Notes: a model not told the origin generated them from the letters alone. A stretch of 64,000 nt of DNA from Echinicola rosea (GCF_005281475.1 NZ_CP040106.1:2508501-2572500); one strand, 5' to 3'. Numbered from the stretch's first letter, positions 1 to 9,077 are shown. Numbers and translations: made by a program.

Positions 1-570
1 CTCAATGGCCTGGGGGAGCATGGCTTCATAATCACTGAGGCAAATCAGCTTAACGTCAGCCTCTATAAAATTCTGACGTGCTACTTCAAATCCATATGTA
101 AAGATGGCTGCCATTCCCAATACTTCGAAGCCTGATGCATGAAGCGCTTCAATAGCCTTCAGAGAGCTGCCGCCAGTAGAGACCAAGTCTTCTATGACCA
201 CAACTTTTTGACCTTTGGTGACCTTGCCTTCGATCATGTTCTCCATTCCGTGGCCTTTGGGTTTCGACCTTACATAGATAAATGGAAGGCCCATTTCTTC
301 AGCAATCAGTGCTCCTTGGGGAATTCCCGCAGTGGCAACACCAGCGATGCCTTCTACCTTAGGGTAGTTTTGCTTGATCACTTCCACCAATTTTTCCTTA
401 ATGTATGTTCTGGCTTCAGGGAAGGACAGGGAAAGGCGGTTGTCGCAGTAGATAGGGGATTTCCAGCCTGATGCCCACGTGAAGGGCTGTTTTGGCTGGA
501 GACGGATGGCTTTGATGTCAAGTAATTTTCGTGCGACGGTTGCCGCTATTTCTTTGCTGTGTAATTCCAT
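1..570 (-). CDS. pyrE: Orotate phosphoribosyltransferase, C-terminus outside the window
   Basis: This cytosolic enzyme joins orotate to PRPP to give orotidine 5'-phosphate in de novo pyrimidine synthesis. The frame is open from an ATG at 568-570 to the window edge, so about 190 residues are seen and the stop lies outside. The product begins MELHSKEIAATVARKLLDI. It carries the type I PRPP-binding loop VVVIEDLVSTGGSS near residue 123, and the family segment GVATAGIPQGALIAEEMGLP upstream of it. The family is about 200-215 residues long, so only a short tail is missing. It is divergent from the Nudix gene at 654, with an 83-bp gap between the two starts. Identification is firm from the PRPP motif and the overall order of blocks. 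Confidence 0.93.
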   Translation of the reverse strand, partial: MELHSKEIAATVARKLLDIKAIRLQPKQPFTWASGWKSPIYCDNRLSLSFPEARTYIKEKLVEVIKQNYPKVEGIAGVATAGIPQGALIAEEMGLPFIYVRSKPKGHGMENMIEGKVTKGQKVVVIEDLVSTGGSSLKAIEALHASGFEVLGMAAIFTYGFEVARQNFIEADVKLICLSDYEAMLPQAIE

Positions 571-653
571 GTCCCAAAATTAATTCATAAAAATCTTTTG
601 GCTGTTGTGATGGCTAAAATTTTTGTGCATTTTTGATTTGAAATGACCATTTT

Positions 654-1340
654 ATGCGAATATTCATCAATGACAAGCCGCTGGACATCTTATCCCCAGC
701 CCAACTGAACAAGAAAAAGACTTTTGAATGCGTCTATGAAAATCCTAAGGATTTGCCAGCCTATGTTGCTTTTCATGATGATGTCCTGATCACCAAGCCT
801 TCCAAAGACATCATCATTAAGCTACTTTACTTGCTTCGGACGAGGAAATTAAAAAACCTGGATTCAATTACCATTGTTTCGGATGATGTAGAGATGCTAA
901 AGTCTTTCATAAAAGGCCGTTTTAATATTGTCAAGGCTGCAGGGGGGATCGTCACCAAGAACGAGAAGGTATTGTTTATCCATCGATTGGGAAAGTGGGA
1001 TCTGCCAAAGGGGAAATTCGAAAAGGGAGAGACACCGGAAGTTTGTGCTGTGCGGGAGGTGGAAGAAGAATGTGCCGTGTCCGTAAAACGGGGAAAGCTG
1101 ATCTGCAAGACCTGGCACACCTATACCCAAAACAGGAAGAGTATTCTGAAGAAGACCTATTGGTATGTGATGGAGTGTAAGGATGATTCCAGTATGGCGC
1201 CTCAGCGAGAAGAGGGCATTGATGACATCAAATGGCTCAGTCACCAAGAAGCGAAGGTGGCTTTGGTAAACTCTTACCCTTCAATGAGGTACTTGTACAA
1301 GCGGTTTTTGAAAATGGTACCGGAAGTTCAGACTTCGTAA
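654..1340 (+). CDS. Nudix hydrolase, 228 aa
   Basis: This is a pyrophosphohydrolase of the Nudix superfamily, with a substrate that cannot be named from sequence. The Nudix box sits near residues 123-145 (GKFEKGETPEVCAVREVEEE). The G, first E and REVEEE metal-binding residues are in place, but the usual glycine after EE is alanine. About 95 residues precede the Nudix fold, which is longer than a minimal Nudix protein, and Bacteroidota have a conserved family of this size. The ATG at 654 is the first in frame. The last 13 bases overlap the 3' end of coaD on the other strand, so the two genes converge tail to tail. Its role might be clearing damaged or signalling nucleotides; that is only inference. 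Confidence 0.85.
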   Translation: MRIFINDKPLDILSPAQLNKKKTFECVYENPKDLPAYVAFHDDVLITKPSKDIIIKLLYLLRTRKLKNLDSITIVSDDVEMLKSFIKGRFNIVKAAGGIVTKNEKVLFIHRLGKWDLPKGKFEKGETPEVCAVREVEEECAVSVKRGKLICKTWHTYTQNRKSILKKTYWYVMECKDDSSMAPQREEGIDDIKWLSHQEAKVALVNSYPSMRYLYKRFLKMVPEVQTS

Positions 1341-1783
1341 GGAAGGAATTCGCTTACATTTCCGCCATATCGATGAACTTCCCTAATAATAGTAGAGCTG
1401 ACGGCTGCATACTGCGGTGAAGTGATCAAAAATACGGTTTCTAGGTCTGTGTTGAGGTAGCGGTTCATTTGGGAAATGGTATTTTCATACTCAAAATCCG
1501 TTGTGTTCCGTAGGCCTCTAAGTAAAAAATTGGCATCGTGTTTTTTTGCTAAGCTAGAAGTAAGTTCATTGTAAACGACTACCTTTACCGATGGGATATC
1601 CTTATAGACTTCTTCGATTTTCTGAACCATCATGTCTATTTCGAAGTAGCGCGACTTTTTGGAGGAATTATAACCTATGCCCACGACTATTTCGTCAAAA
1701 ATATCCAATCCCCTCATCACTATATCATGATGGCCATTGGTGTAAGGATCAAATGAACCTGGGAAAATAGCTGTCTTTTTCAT
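1328..1783 (-). CDS. coaD: Phosphopantetheine adenylyltransferase, 151 aa
   Basis: CoaD transfers AMP from ATP to 4'-phosphopantetheine, the fourth step of coenzyme A synthesis, in the cytosol. The N-terminus holds the nucleotidyltransferase motif GSFDPYTNGHHD (residues 9-20), with the TxGH signature of the family, and the C-terminal half holds SSTIIREVHRYGG, the ISSTxVR-type motif. Length fits the family (about 155-165 aa). The ATG at 1783 is followed four bases downstream by the end of the DUF3822 gene, so the order DUF3822-coaD is probably one transcript. In Bacteroidota a DUF3822 gene is commonly found just upstream of coaD. Nothing looks unusual. Confidence 0.95.
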   Translation of the reverse strand: MKKTAIFPGSFDPYTNGHHDIVMRGLDIFDEIVVGIGYNSSKKSRYFEIDMMVQKIEEVYKDIPSVKVVVYNELTSSLAKKHDANFLLRGLRNTTDFEYENTISQMNRYLNTDLETVFLITSPQYAAVSSTIIREVHRYGGNVSEFLPYEV

Positions 1784-1787
1784 GTCT

Positions 1788-2621
1788 TTAGCTTGCCCAA
1801 AAGGCTTCCAGTTTTTTGGTTTCCCTAAAGCTTTCGGCTCCTGGAAGGTAATTTTGGATGGATTTTGGAGCGGTTATTTCAATGTTTTTGAAATATTTTT
1901 TTAGCACTGGCTCTTGTACGTTGATTTCTTCTAGGTTTCCGTAAAGCGTTATTTTACAATGCATCCTGTCGAATGCCAATTGGTGAAGGACACTGAAACT
2001 GTATTTTAGAAACTCTTGGTTGTTACGAACGTCAAAGCGGTTGAAAAACCTCAATTCTTTATTCGTAAAACCTGCAATGTAGATTTCATGATCTTCGATG
2101 ACCACCGCAAGTTCCTGATTAAGCATTTGTGGTTTTTCTCCAAGCAAATACGTGACCGCAAGGCTGCTGCCGTGCCTTAATGTGAGGTTTTTGGCATACC
2201 TGCCAAAGATGGCCAAAGTTGTAGTATCTATCCCTCCAACTACGACGAGTTGGTCTTCATTCAGGTTTGAATAAAAGGTGTCTTTTCCAGTTACATCCGT
2301 GCTGAAATTAAGGTATGTATTGATCTTTTCCGCATCAAAAAGAACACTGGGAACTAAGCAAAAATCAGGGGAGTAAACGTAAAGTGTAGTGTTGCAATGA
2401 TTGCCCCTAGCGGAAATGAACAAATCTTTTTGCAAGATCATTTCCAGTTCTTTTTCTTCCACAAATGGATAGTCATTTACTCCGATGACCGATCCGTTTT
2501 GGTTTTTGGCCAGAACGATGAGCCTTTGAGGGTAAAATAAAAGCGATAAACCTGACGTATTGGATACGTCAAGTTTATCGCAATGAAATTCTGTATGTGT
2601 ATTTGTTACAGTCTTTGCCAA
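1788..2621 (-). CDS. DUF3822 family protein, 277 aa
   Basis: This matches the Bacteroidota DUF3822 family, whose members are usually encoded next to coaD and are thought from fold to resemble the actin-like ATPase superfamily without a proven function. I recognise it by length, by its place directly upstream of coaD, and by segments such as SGLSLLFYPQRLIVLA near the N-terminus and LTLYGNLEEI near the C-terminus. No signal peptide or membrane segment is present, so it is cytosolic. No ATG is available near the start; the reading frame opens with TTG at 2621, two bases past the stop of the preceding gene, which suggests translational coupling. Function is unknown. Confidence 0.75.
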   Translation of the reverse strand: MAKTVTNTHTEFHCDKLDVSNTSGLSLLFYPQRLIVLAKNQNGSVIGVNDYPFVEEKELEMILQKDLFISARGNHCNTTLYVYSPDFCLVPSVLFDAEKINTYLNFSTDVTGKDTFYSNLNEDQLVVVGGIDTTTLAIFGRYAKNLTLRHGSSLAVTYLLGEKPQMLNQELAVVIEDHEIYIAGFTNKELRFFNRFDVRNNQEFLKYSFSVLHQLAFDRMHCKITLYGNLEEINVQEPVLKKYFKNIEITAPKSIQNYLPGAESFRETKKLEAFWAS

Positions 2622-2623
2622 GG

Positions 2624-3211
2624 TTATTCCCAGTTACCTGAGGTAGAAGCGTCTGTTTTCGATCCTACTCTCAGCGCTTTTTCATTCTTGTTTTGTCTTC
2701 TTTCAGGATTAACAGGGGCAGGGTCCCTGATCTCAAATACATCGATAAGCGTTTTGCTGGCTCCTCTTTCCACTTTGTCAGCAAAAAACTCGAAGGTTTT
2801 TCCCCCTGAACCAGGTACTACATTCAAGGTGTTGATGTTGAATTCAGGATACTTTCTTTCATTGAAGAGCGAGTCCATTACGTTAACAGACCCCAGGGTG
2901 TCATAGTGAATGGTCACTTCCTCTTCACCATAATCCAGTAACTTGGTCTCTTCTGTTTTTTGGACAATGAAAATATCACCGTCCTCAATGAATTTTTTTA
3001 GATCCTGCCAGTTTCCGGCATATTCTCCATTGGTGGCCAAATAAGCCTGTTGTGCTTCCCTAAGCATTTGAAGTTTCTCGATAACACGTGCTTCGATGTT
3101 GGCAATGCGCTTTTCTTCTTGCATGACATCGTCAACACCTTTGTATAGCCTATAGCCAACGGCCAAAGCTGCGATGAGAAAAACAATCGATAAGATTCTA
3201 GTCAAATTCAT
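2624..3211 (-). CDS. Single-pass membrane protein of unknown function, 195 aa
   Basis: The product has one N-terminal membrane helix (about residues 5-22, ILSIVFLIAALAVGYRLY) followed by a soluble domain. The residues after the helix (EARVIEKLQMLREAQQAYLA) look like a pilin-type alpha-helical spine, and a tail rich in Asn, Arg and Lys ends the protein. I do not recognise a named family, though Bacteroidota encode a conserved gene of this kind upstream of DUF3822 and coaD. The ATG at 3211 is the first in frame, and its stop is two bases before the next gene, so the three genes form one operon. Cell-envelope location is inferred from the anchor alone. Confidence 0.7.
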   Translation of the reverse strand: MNLTRILSIVFLIAALAVGYRLYKGVDDVMQEEKRIANIEARVIEKLQMLREAQQAYLATNGEYAGNWQDLKKFIEDGDIFIVQKTEETKLLDYGEEEVTIHYDTLGSVNVMDSLFNERKYPEFNINTLNVVPGSGGKTFEFFADKVERGASKTLIDVFEIRDPAPVNPERRQNKNEKALRVGSKTDASTSGNWE

Positions 3212-3263
3212 TTTTCAGTGGATTTTACTTCTTATATAAAGGTTGATGGTATCTAATAAGATG

Positions 3264-3767
3264 CTATTTTATGCATTTATTTTCAAAATTAAAATATCCT
3301 TTCCATATTCTTATGTCATTAAGCGATTTTATCTTCCAAAAAAGATGATGTTTTTCATCATGTGCAATTTGATTGATTTCTGTGATGTCCATGAAGCGCA
3401 CATCTTCAATGAGTTGTGTGTGGTCGGGGAGTTCTGGGTCCATTCCCTTGGTCAGTTCACCGGATTCCTTATGGACTTCAAAAAAAAGCTCTACTGCATG
3501 AAGGGGTGGTTTTAGGAACTCGGTCACGGTGAGCAGTGAGCCTACTTGGACCGCTAGGCCGGTTTCTTCCAAGAATTCTCTTTTGAGGTTTTCAGGAGCG
3601 GTAGATTGATAGTCCATTCCTCCTCCGGGGACGTTCCAAAAGTATTTCCCATTTCCCATAAGGTGTTTGATCATCAGGATCTTGTCCTCAAGGATGAGTA
3701 CGCCATTTACCCTAGTGCGCAATCTACCTCCAAATTTCTCATTGATTTCTGTTTCTAAATGCTGCAT
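3264..3767 (-). CDS. Nudix hydrolase, 167 aa
   Basis: This is a second, shorter Nudix hydrolase. The fold starts near residue 18 (VNGVLILEDKILMIKH). The Nudix box, around residues 49-72, ends in REFLEETGL, so the REUXEEXGU core that binds metal is intact. The upstream glutamate of the classical GX5E part is serine here, a change that often goes with altered substrate use. The preceding WNVPGGG is standard. Its ATG at 3767 is divergent from the helicase gene at 3791 with a 23-bp gap, so the two promoters must overlap the neighbouring genes. The substrate is unknown. Confidence 0.82.
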   Translation of the reverse strand: MQHLETEINEKFGGRLRTRVNGVLILEDKILMIKHLMGNGKYFWNVPGGGMDYQSTAPENLKREFLEETGLAVQVGSLLTVTEFLKPPLHAVELFFEVHKESGELTKGMDPELPDHTQLIEDVRFMDITEINQIAHDEKHHLFWKIKSLNDIRIWKGYFNFENKCIK

Positions 3768-3790
3768 TTAAGCCGTAGATTCGCTTGTAC

Positions 3791-5218
3791 ATGGATAAAG
3801 GTAAGCAAGATATTCCGAAACCGGCGATATTGATCCGTCAAAATTTTCCCCACGAGCCTACACAAGGTCAAAAAGTTTTTTTTGGCCTAATGGATACCTT
3901 TTTGGATAAGGACTTTGATAAGAAGCCTGTTTTTATTCTTCGAGGATATGCAGGGACAGGGAAAACTTCCGTGATTGCAGCAGTGGTGAGGTCATTGCCC
4001 AAGCTGAACTATCGTTCGTTGCTTTTGGCGCCCACTGGGCGTGCTGCCAAGGTCATGTCTGCTTATTCCGGAAAAATGGGGTTTACCATCCATAAGATCA
4101 TTTACCGTCCCAAGGAGCAGGAGGGGTTTGTGGGGTCGGCTTTTGACCTTCAAAAGAATTACTATAAAAATACGGTGTTTATCGTAGATGAAGCTTCTAT
4201 GCTGGCAGATGATGCCTTGGGAGGGAGCAATCTGCTCAGGGACTTGCTACAATATGTTTTTCAGTATCCTACCAATAGGCTGATTTTGATAGGTGATACC
4301 GCGCAGCTGCCCCCTGTAAACAGCGAAAGTAGTCCTGCATTGGATGGTAATTACCTTATTCACCATTATGGACTGGATGTTTTGGAAGCTGAACTCACGG
4401 AGGTAATGCGGCAGCAACTGGATTCAGGAATCTTGTACAATGCTACCGAACTGAGGAAAGAGGTCGTCAAGAAGGAGCCGGTCATTTCATTTAAGATCAA
4501 AGGATTTCCAGATTTCTTTAAGATGACTGGCGAAAGGCTGGAAGATGGTCTGCGGTATGCTTACAATAAATATGGTGTGGAGAACACCATCATCATCACA
4601 CGGTCCAATAAGACAGCTGTCCAGTATAACCAATACATTCGAAGGACCATTCATTTTTTCGAAGAGGAAATTTCTACCGGTGACATGCTGATGATCGTCA
4701 GGAACAACTATACCTATATGGCCGAATCCGACAAAGTGAGTTTTTTGGCTAACGGGGACTTTGTGGAGGTGGTCAAGATTCGTTCGTTTGAGGAAATGTA
4801 CGGGCTGAGGTTTGCGACATTGGAGCTGCGGCTTATCGATTACCCTGAGGAGCCTTTTTTTGAAGCAAAGGTAATATTGGATACACTGTACACCGCTTCC
4901 ACTTCCCTTAGTAATGATGCTTCTAGGGAATTGTACCGTCAGGTGACAGAAGATTATGCAGGGGTGGAAAACAGAAAGGAACGCCGGGAATACATCAAGA
5001 AAGACCCTTATCTCAATGCATTGCAAGTGAAATTCGCGTATGCGCTAACCTGCCATAAGAGCCAAGGTGGGCAGTGGAGTGCTGTCTTTGTGGATCAGGG
5101 CTATGTGACAGAAGACCAGTTGGATACTGCTTATATCCGATGGCTATACACGGCCCTTACAAGAGCTACTGCCGAAGTGTTTATGGTGAATTTCCATGCG
5201 AATTTCTTTGTGGGATGA
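3791..5218 (+). CDS. RecD-like ATP-dependent DNA helicase, 475 aa
   Basis: This is a superfamily 1 helicase of the RecD/TraA type that unwinds DNA using ATP. Visible motifs in order: Walker A GYAGTGKTS near residue 54, motif Ia LLAPTGRAAK, motif II VFIVDEASML, motif III LILIGDTAQLPPV, and near the C-terminus the UvrD_C_2 block YALTCHKSQGGQW and the last motif YTALTRA. At 475 residues it is shorter than RecD2 and has no long N-terminal extension. Bacteroidota commonly encode this as a stand-alone helicase. A TTG lies two codons earlier, but the ATG at 3791 is chosen because the protein aligns better from MDKGKQ. Its exact repair role is not known. Confidence 0.88.
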   Translation: MDKGKQDIPKPAILIRQNFPHEPTQGQKVFFGLMDTFLDKDFDKKPVFILRGYAGTGKTSVIAAVVRSLPKLNYRSLLLAPTGRAAKVMSAYSGKMGFTIHKIIYRPKEQEGFVGSAFDLQKNYYKNTVFIVDEASMLADDALGGSNLLRDLLQYVFQYPTNRLILIGDTAQLPPVNSESSPALDGNYLIHHYGLDVLEAELTEVMRQQLDSGILYNATELRKEVVKKEPVISFKIKGFPDFFKMTGERLEDGLRYAYNKYGVENTIIITRSNKTAVQYNQYIRRTIHFFEEEISTGDMLMIVRNNYTYMAESDKVSFLANGDFVEVVKIRSFEEMYGLRFATLELRLIDYPEEPFFEAKVILDTLYTASTSLSNDASRELYRQVTEDYAGVENRKERREYIKKDPYLNALQVKFAYALTCHKSQGGQWSAVFVDQGYVTEDQLDTAYIRWLYTALTRATAEVFMVNFHANFFVG

Positions 5219-5338
5219 TAAAAATCATGATGTGAAAAAATCATATAAAAAGTCCATTAGCTTGATTATTCTACAAAAAATCGGAACATTTACGATGCAA
5301 TGCGTTTAAGGACTAAATGGTTGAGCATTGAAGTATAG

Positions 5339-5346
5339 TATATTTG
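5339..5346 (+). promoter_or_regulatory. Bacteroidota -7 box upstream of the DUF1573 gene
   Basis: TATATTTG matches the -7 consensus TAnnTTTG of Bacteroidota promoters exactly and lies 52 bases before the start codon. A TTG at 5321-5323 could be a weak -33 element, but the 15-base spacing is short. Assignment is by motif only. Confidence 0.4.
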
Positions 5347-5398
5347 GAACGAATATTGAAGCGAATTTTCTATTAGTAATTAATAAAGACCAACTGAA

Positions 5399-5821
5399 AT
5401 GAAAAAGTTAATTCTAATTTTTGCCATGGCTTTTACAGCATTTGCTGTTCAGGCACAGAGTGAATCCGAAAAGGCTACTGCTGAAAAGGAAGAAGTAAAA
5501 GGGCCTGTGATCACCTTCGACGAGACAGAAAAAGACTTTGGTGAAATCTCTCAAGGAACTAAGGTGGAGCACACCTTTAAATTTACCAACACTGGAACAG
5601 AAGTGCTGAAAATATCAAATGTGGCCGCTACTTGCGGATGTACTGTGCCAAAATGGCCAAAAGAACCCGTAGCTCCAGGCAAGACAGGTGAAATCAAGGT
5701 GAGTTTCAACTCTGCCGGTAAAATGGGCAAGCAACGTAGCGTTGTGAGAATTTACTCCAATGCCTCTGAGCCTATCGAAAAAGTAGCGTTGATCTCTAAT
5801 GTGACCAAGTCAGGAAGATAA
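5399..5821 (+). CDS. Secreted DUF1573 protein, 140 aa
   Basis: A signal peptide of about 19 residues (MKKLILIFAMAFTAFAVQAQ, cleavage after AQA) sends this protein out of the cytosol. The mature part is one DUF1573 domain, an immunoglobulin-like beta fold: FDETEKDFGEISQG, then HTFKFTNTGTEVLKI, then the conserved NVAATCGCTVPKWPKEP and a final IYSNASEP block. The two cysteines of the CGCT motif are the family hallmark. Proteins of this kind are abundant in Bacteroidota envelopes but have no proven activity. The gene stands alone between a -7 box and a strong terminator, so it is a single-gene transcript. Start at the ATG 5399 is secure because the signal peptide begins there. Confidence 0.88.
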   Translation: MKKLILIFAMAFTAFAVQAQSESEKATAEKEEVKGPVITFDETEKDFGEISQGTKVEHTFKFTNTGTEVLKISNVAATCGCTVPKWPKEPVAPGKTGEIKVSFNSAGKMGKQRSVVRIYSNASEPIEKVALISNVTKSGR

Positions 5822-5864
5822 GGCAGGATCAAGATTTTAGATAATAGACTTAAGATGTTATATT

Positions 5865-5910
5865 AAACCTCCGGGAAGACGGCGCTTGGCCTATTTTCGG
5901 AGGTTTTTTT
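5865..5910 (+). terminator. Rho-independent terminator after the DUF1573 gene
   Basis: A nine-base stem (5865-5873 with 5898-5906) closes a 24-base loop and runs into seven T residues. The rest of the gap to 6146 shows no gene or clear signal. Confidence 0.75.
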
Positions 5911-6146
5911 AGGCTGCTAAGGATGCTTTATTGATTGTGAGCCACAGGCTCAACTTTAGACATCCCTCAGTACATCTGAAGGGATAACCGAGAAATGTGC
6001 ACCACATACTACATACCATATACATTGTACCTCTTACCTTGTACTAAATACTTCTTCGGGTAGCATCATTGGACAAAATCCCCCAAATTTTTTTTCCTTG
6101 ACACTAGGTAAGTGGCGGGATTGTTTGATAAATTAAAAACTGGTCA

Positions 6147-8036
6147 CTAAAAGAGCGTGTTGGTAAAGGCAATTTTCACCTTCATTTGGTAGTTTTTGAT
6201 GACTTTGAAGATTTCAATAAGGGTTACCTTTTCGATTTTGGTAAGGCTGTCAATGCTGATGAAGTTTTCGGGTTCCATTTTGTCCAGCATGATCTGTTTG
6301 GCCTGTCGGTCCAGCCTAAGCCCCATCAGGTAATAATAGGCCTGCTTAAGTTCCAAGAGTTCCTCTTCCGTAACATGATTTGCCAGAGCCAGGGCATCCA
6401 GTCGTTCCCCAGTATTGGTCAGGAAAATCTTGTGCTTTAGCGCAAACACCCGCGTGATGTCCACAATAGGCGTCATGGCCTTTTTGATATCAAAGACTTT
6501 TTGCTCGCCTACGGTAAAAGTCCTGATGCCCTTGAAGAATGTCAATGGAGGCTCATACTGCAAGGCATTGGTGGCCATATTGAAGAAGAAGCGTTCCAGC
6601 GGTACATCCAGCTGCTTATCCATGTAGTCGTGCAGCTCATCCAGAATGCTGAAGTCACCATAAATCGGACGCTTATCAAAAAACGTGGAATACTTCATGA
6701 CCGTTTCTTGTGTTGATTCCATCATCCAAGCATCATAATTACGCTTCCAATGGGATAGAGAATGGGTCCATTTGGGGTTTTTGGCCATAAAACCACCTTT
6801 GCAAAAGCTAAAGCCTATAGTATCCAGATGAGTAGAGATTTTGTCTGCAAAGTCCAAGAAATAAGCCCGAACCTCTTCTCGGTGTTCGTTGGCTTTATCC
6901 TCATAAATGATCGCATTGTCCTGATCGGTTTTGAGGGTCTGTTCCTTACGGCCTTCACTGCCAAGTGTGATGAATACAAACCGCGATGGTGGAGGTCCCA
7001 CTTCATGGATGACGTCGTCGATCACTCGCAGGGCAATGGTATCCGAAACGGTAGTAATCACCTGGTTGACCGTTTCGGACTTGACACCTCGCTGTAATAA
7101 CTGCTCAACAATGGCGGGGACTTGGCTCCATTTCTCGCGAAGCTCTGCTACTGAGGTGGCTTGTTTTACGGACTGGATAAACAAGAAGGGTGATTGGGAC
7201 TGCTCACTGAGGAGTTTGGTCCGGGAAATAAATCCTGTAAAGCTTCCTTCGTTTTTCACTAAGAGATAGCGGGTTTTAGTTTGGAACATCAGGAGCAGGG
7301 CTTCATAGATATAGGCATCTGCATCGATTGATACAATGTCCCTTTTGGTGATTCCCACCACTGGAGTGTGAGTGGGGATATTTTGTGCGATGACCTGATC
7401 CCGTAAGGTGATGTCCGTGACATAGCCGATGATGCTGTCTGCGTCATCTGTGATGAAGATACAGCTGGTTTTTTCCTCGCCCATGATTATGGCGGCTTCG
7501 GCGATGCTGGATTGTGCCCGTGTGGTGACCAGTTCGCGGGGATTCAGCGAACCTACTTTTTGTGTATAAAAAGTGTCAGATGTGATGTTGTTTTGTTGGG
7601 GATAATAAGTGGCTCCCTTTATAAAGTGAACAAATTCCGGCTCCAACATGCGCTCTCCAAACTCCCTGACAAAATGGTCTCTGAAAAGTGGATGCTCGGC
7701 ACATAGTGTCGAGAATTGCTCTGGGGTCAAGCGCAGGATGATGGTATTCGGAAGAATGTCCACGGTCTGCAGGGAGATCCCTTTGTTGTACAGCAAGGAA
7801 ATGCCACCAAACCAAGCACCTGGGCCATACTGTTCTACACGCCGCTTTTTTTGGTTCCGGTCGTAGAAATAGCCTTCATATCCCCCTTCCACTACAAAGT
7901 CAAAGCCTTCTATTCCAGACTGGTTTTGGAGATAAAGTCGTTGGGGTTTTGGATACTTGACTTCCTTAAAATGTCCGCGATATTGCTCTTGGGCAGCCTG
8001 GGGAAGATCAGTAAGTGGTTTGGTGAAATTTACCAT
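6147..8036 (-). CDS. cNMP-binding, CBS-pair and DUF294 nucleotidyltransferase-like protein, 629 aa
   Basis: Three modules can be read. Residues 1-145 form a cyclic-nucleotide-binding-like domain (WFGGISLLYNKG, then LRLTPEQFSTL). Residues about 160-280 form a CBS pair (ITDDADSIIGYVTDITLRDQ and LVKNEGSFTGFISRTKLL). Residues about 340-480 are the DUF294 nucleotidyltransferase-like domain with the motif ITLGSEGRKEQTLKTDQDN, followed by the DUF294 C-terminal helical domain. No membrane segment is present. The architecture suggests a protein that senses nucleotides and modifies or controls a partner, and related genes in other Bacteroidota lie beside solute transporters or DnaQ-like nucleases. Here the gene is solitary and no partner is visible. 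Start ATG at 8036. Confidence 0.85.
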   Translation of the reverse strand: MVNFTKPLTDLPQAAQEQYRGHFKEVKYPKPQRLYLQNQSGIEGFDFVVEGGYEGYFYDRNQKKRRVEQYGPGAWFGGISLLYNKGISLQTVDILPNTIILRLTPEQFSTLCAEHPLFRDHFVREFGERMLEPEFVHFIKGATYYPQQNNITSDTFYTQKVGSLNPRELVTTRAQSSIAEAAIIMGEEKTSCIFITDDADSIIGYVTDITLRDQVIAQNIPTHTPVVGITKRDIVSIDADAYIYEALLLMFQTKTRYLLVKNEGSFTGFISRTKLLSEQSQSPFLFIQSVKQATSVAELREKWSQVPAIVEQLLQRGVKSETVNQVITTVSDTIALRVIDDVIHEVGPPPSRFVFITLGSEGRKEQTLKTDQDNAIIYEDKANEHREEVRAYFLDFADKISTHLDTIGFSFCKGGFMAKNPKWTHSLSHWKRNYDAWMMESTQETVMKYSTFFDKRPIYGDFSILDELHDYMDKQLDVPLERFFFNMATNALQYEPPLTFFKGIRTFTVGEQKVFDIKKAMTPIVDITRVFALKHKIFLTNTGERLDALALANHVTEEELLELKQAYYYLMGLRLDRQAKQIMLDKMEPENFISIDSLTKIEKVTLIEIFKVIKNYQMKVKIAFTNTLF

Positions 8037-8323
8037 GGGTAATTCCTGTTTTTAAAGTTGGTTCTCTAAAAATAAAAAAAATAACAGAGCTATTTACGAT
8101 GATAATACCAATACTGAAAATAATAATGGATCAGTTAGGGCATAAGGCGGATGCTGAATGTATTTGTAGCGTGGCAAAACGCTGAAAACTAGGAATCGTT
8201 TCGGTAACCGTAGAAGCTATGCTGATATGAAACGATGAATTTAGTGCATACAAAGGGTTGCCAAAAACCATTACCTCCCAATCTTATAATTGGTTCTATA
8301 TGATTTAGTGTGGGTAAGTATTA

Positions 8324-8487
8324 ACCTGAGCTCGACTTAATTTTAGTATTAAAAGCGTCATACCCTTTTTAAGAGGATGTGGGTTGGAAAAGGGTGTGGC
8401 AATCCCGAAATACTGAGACTGCCACGGCTTCCACCCCTCAAATCTCCCTCTAAGCCTCGCAGTGACGGTTTTATAATCGAACTGAGG
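8324..8487. repeat. Interspersed MITE-like hairpin element, older copy
   Basis: This 164-bp stretch matches the element at 24686-24853 along its whole length apart from the centre and a few small gaps. The ends are imperfect inverted repeats (ACCTGAGCTCGACTTA at the left; the reverse of TAATCGAACTGAGG at the right), and the inner arms (GCGTCAT and CAGTGACGG) continue the pairing, so the whole unit can fold into one long hairpin. Unlike the other copy it has no visible target duplication (AAGTATTA on the left, TTTCTAGC on the right). It encodes nothing convincing. Confidence 0.75.
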
Positions 8488-8550
8488 TTTCTAGCTAAAT
8501 CCCTAGGTGGTTTTCATCCCTTTACCTTTGTCACTTTTTTGCTTCAGGTC

Positions 8551-8703
8551 AAAAAAGTAACCAAAAAACCCCGCCGCTGTGCATCTATTGGGCTAAAATC
8601 AAACCCCGCCCACATGCAGGCAAACTCCTCGTGTTTAGCTTCCAACAACCATTTTTTTCACCATTTCGTCAAACAAGCCTGCCTTCTTGCCTACCCGCTT
8701 TTT
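8551..8703. repeat. Second interspersed repeat family, copy 1
   Basis: The stretch shares several long blocks with 61991-62200: the opening AAAAAAGTAACCAAAAAA, the block CATGCAGGCAAACTCCTC, and the closing TCGTCAAACAAGCCTGCC followed by TTCTTGCCTxCCCGCTTT. It begins 63 bases after the hairpin element, so the two families are nested or adjacent here. It can be translated for some distance, but the two copies differ by indels that change the frame, so it is not a gene. Confidence 0.65.
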
Positions 8704-9077
8704 AACTTCTTAACGCCCAATACCTGCAAGGCGGATCCATTTTATACAAGTTTAAAAAGACCATGGACTAAAACCATAATTTTCTCAATGGACGATCCGT
8801 ATTGGAAAATCCCTTTAACTAAACGACATTGATAAAACGGGTTTAATTACTTCACGCCCAATAGCGGCTAGGTGGATGATGTCCTTGGGGCTATTTTACG
8901 AGGTGATGATTAATCATCAGGATTTTTGATAAAATAATCTACCCACTGAAATCCATATAGAGCCTTATAATTTCACAATCTTCCAACCTCCCAAAGGTTC
9001 AAATTTTTTACCATTAAAAGAACCAAATTTAAGGGCTGACCGTTTTTACTCTTTGTCAACCTATTTAAAAACCATTG
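8704..9077. other. Intergenic stretch without recognisable gene
   Basis: Between the repeat and the HAD gene no convincing open frame, hairpin terminator or promoter was found. The same is true of 8037-8323, upstream of the DUF294 protein. The full gap from 8037 to 9077 therefore holds only the two repeats and unassigned AT-rich sequence that must include the promoters of the flanking genes. Confidence 0.5.

Noticed and set aside
8377..8832. A 151-codon plus-strand open frame
   Set aside because: It runs through two interspersed repeats, and related copies elsewhere have frame-changing indels, so it is not a gene.
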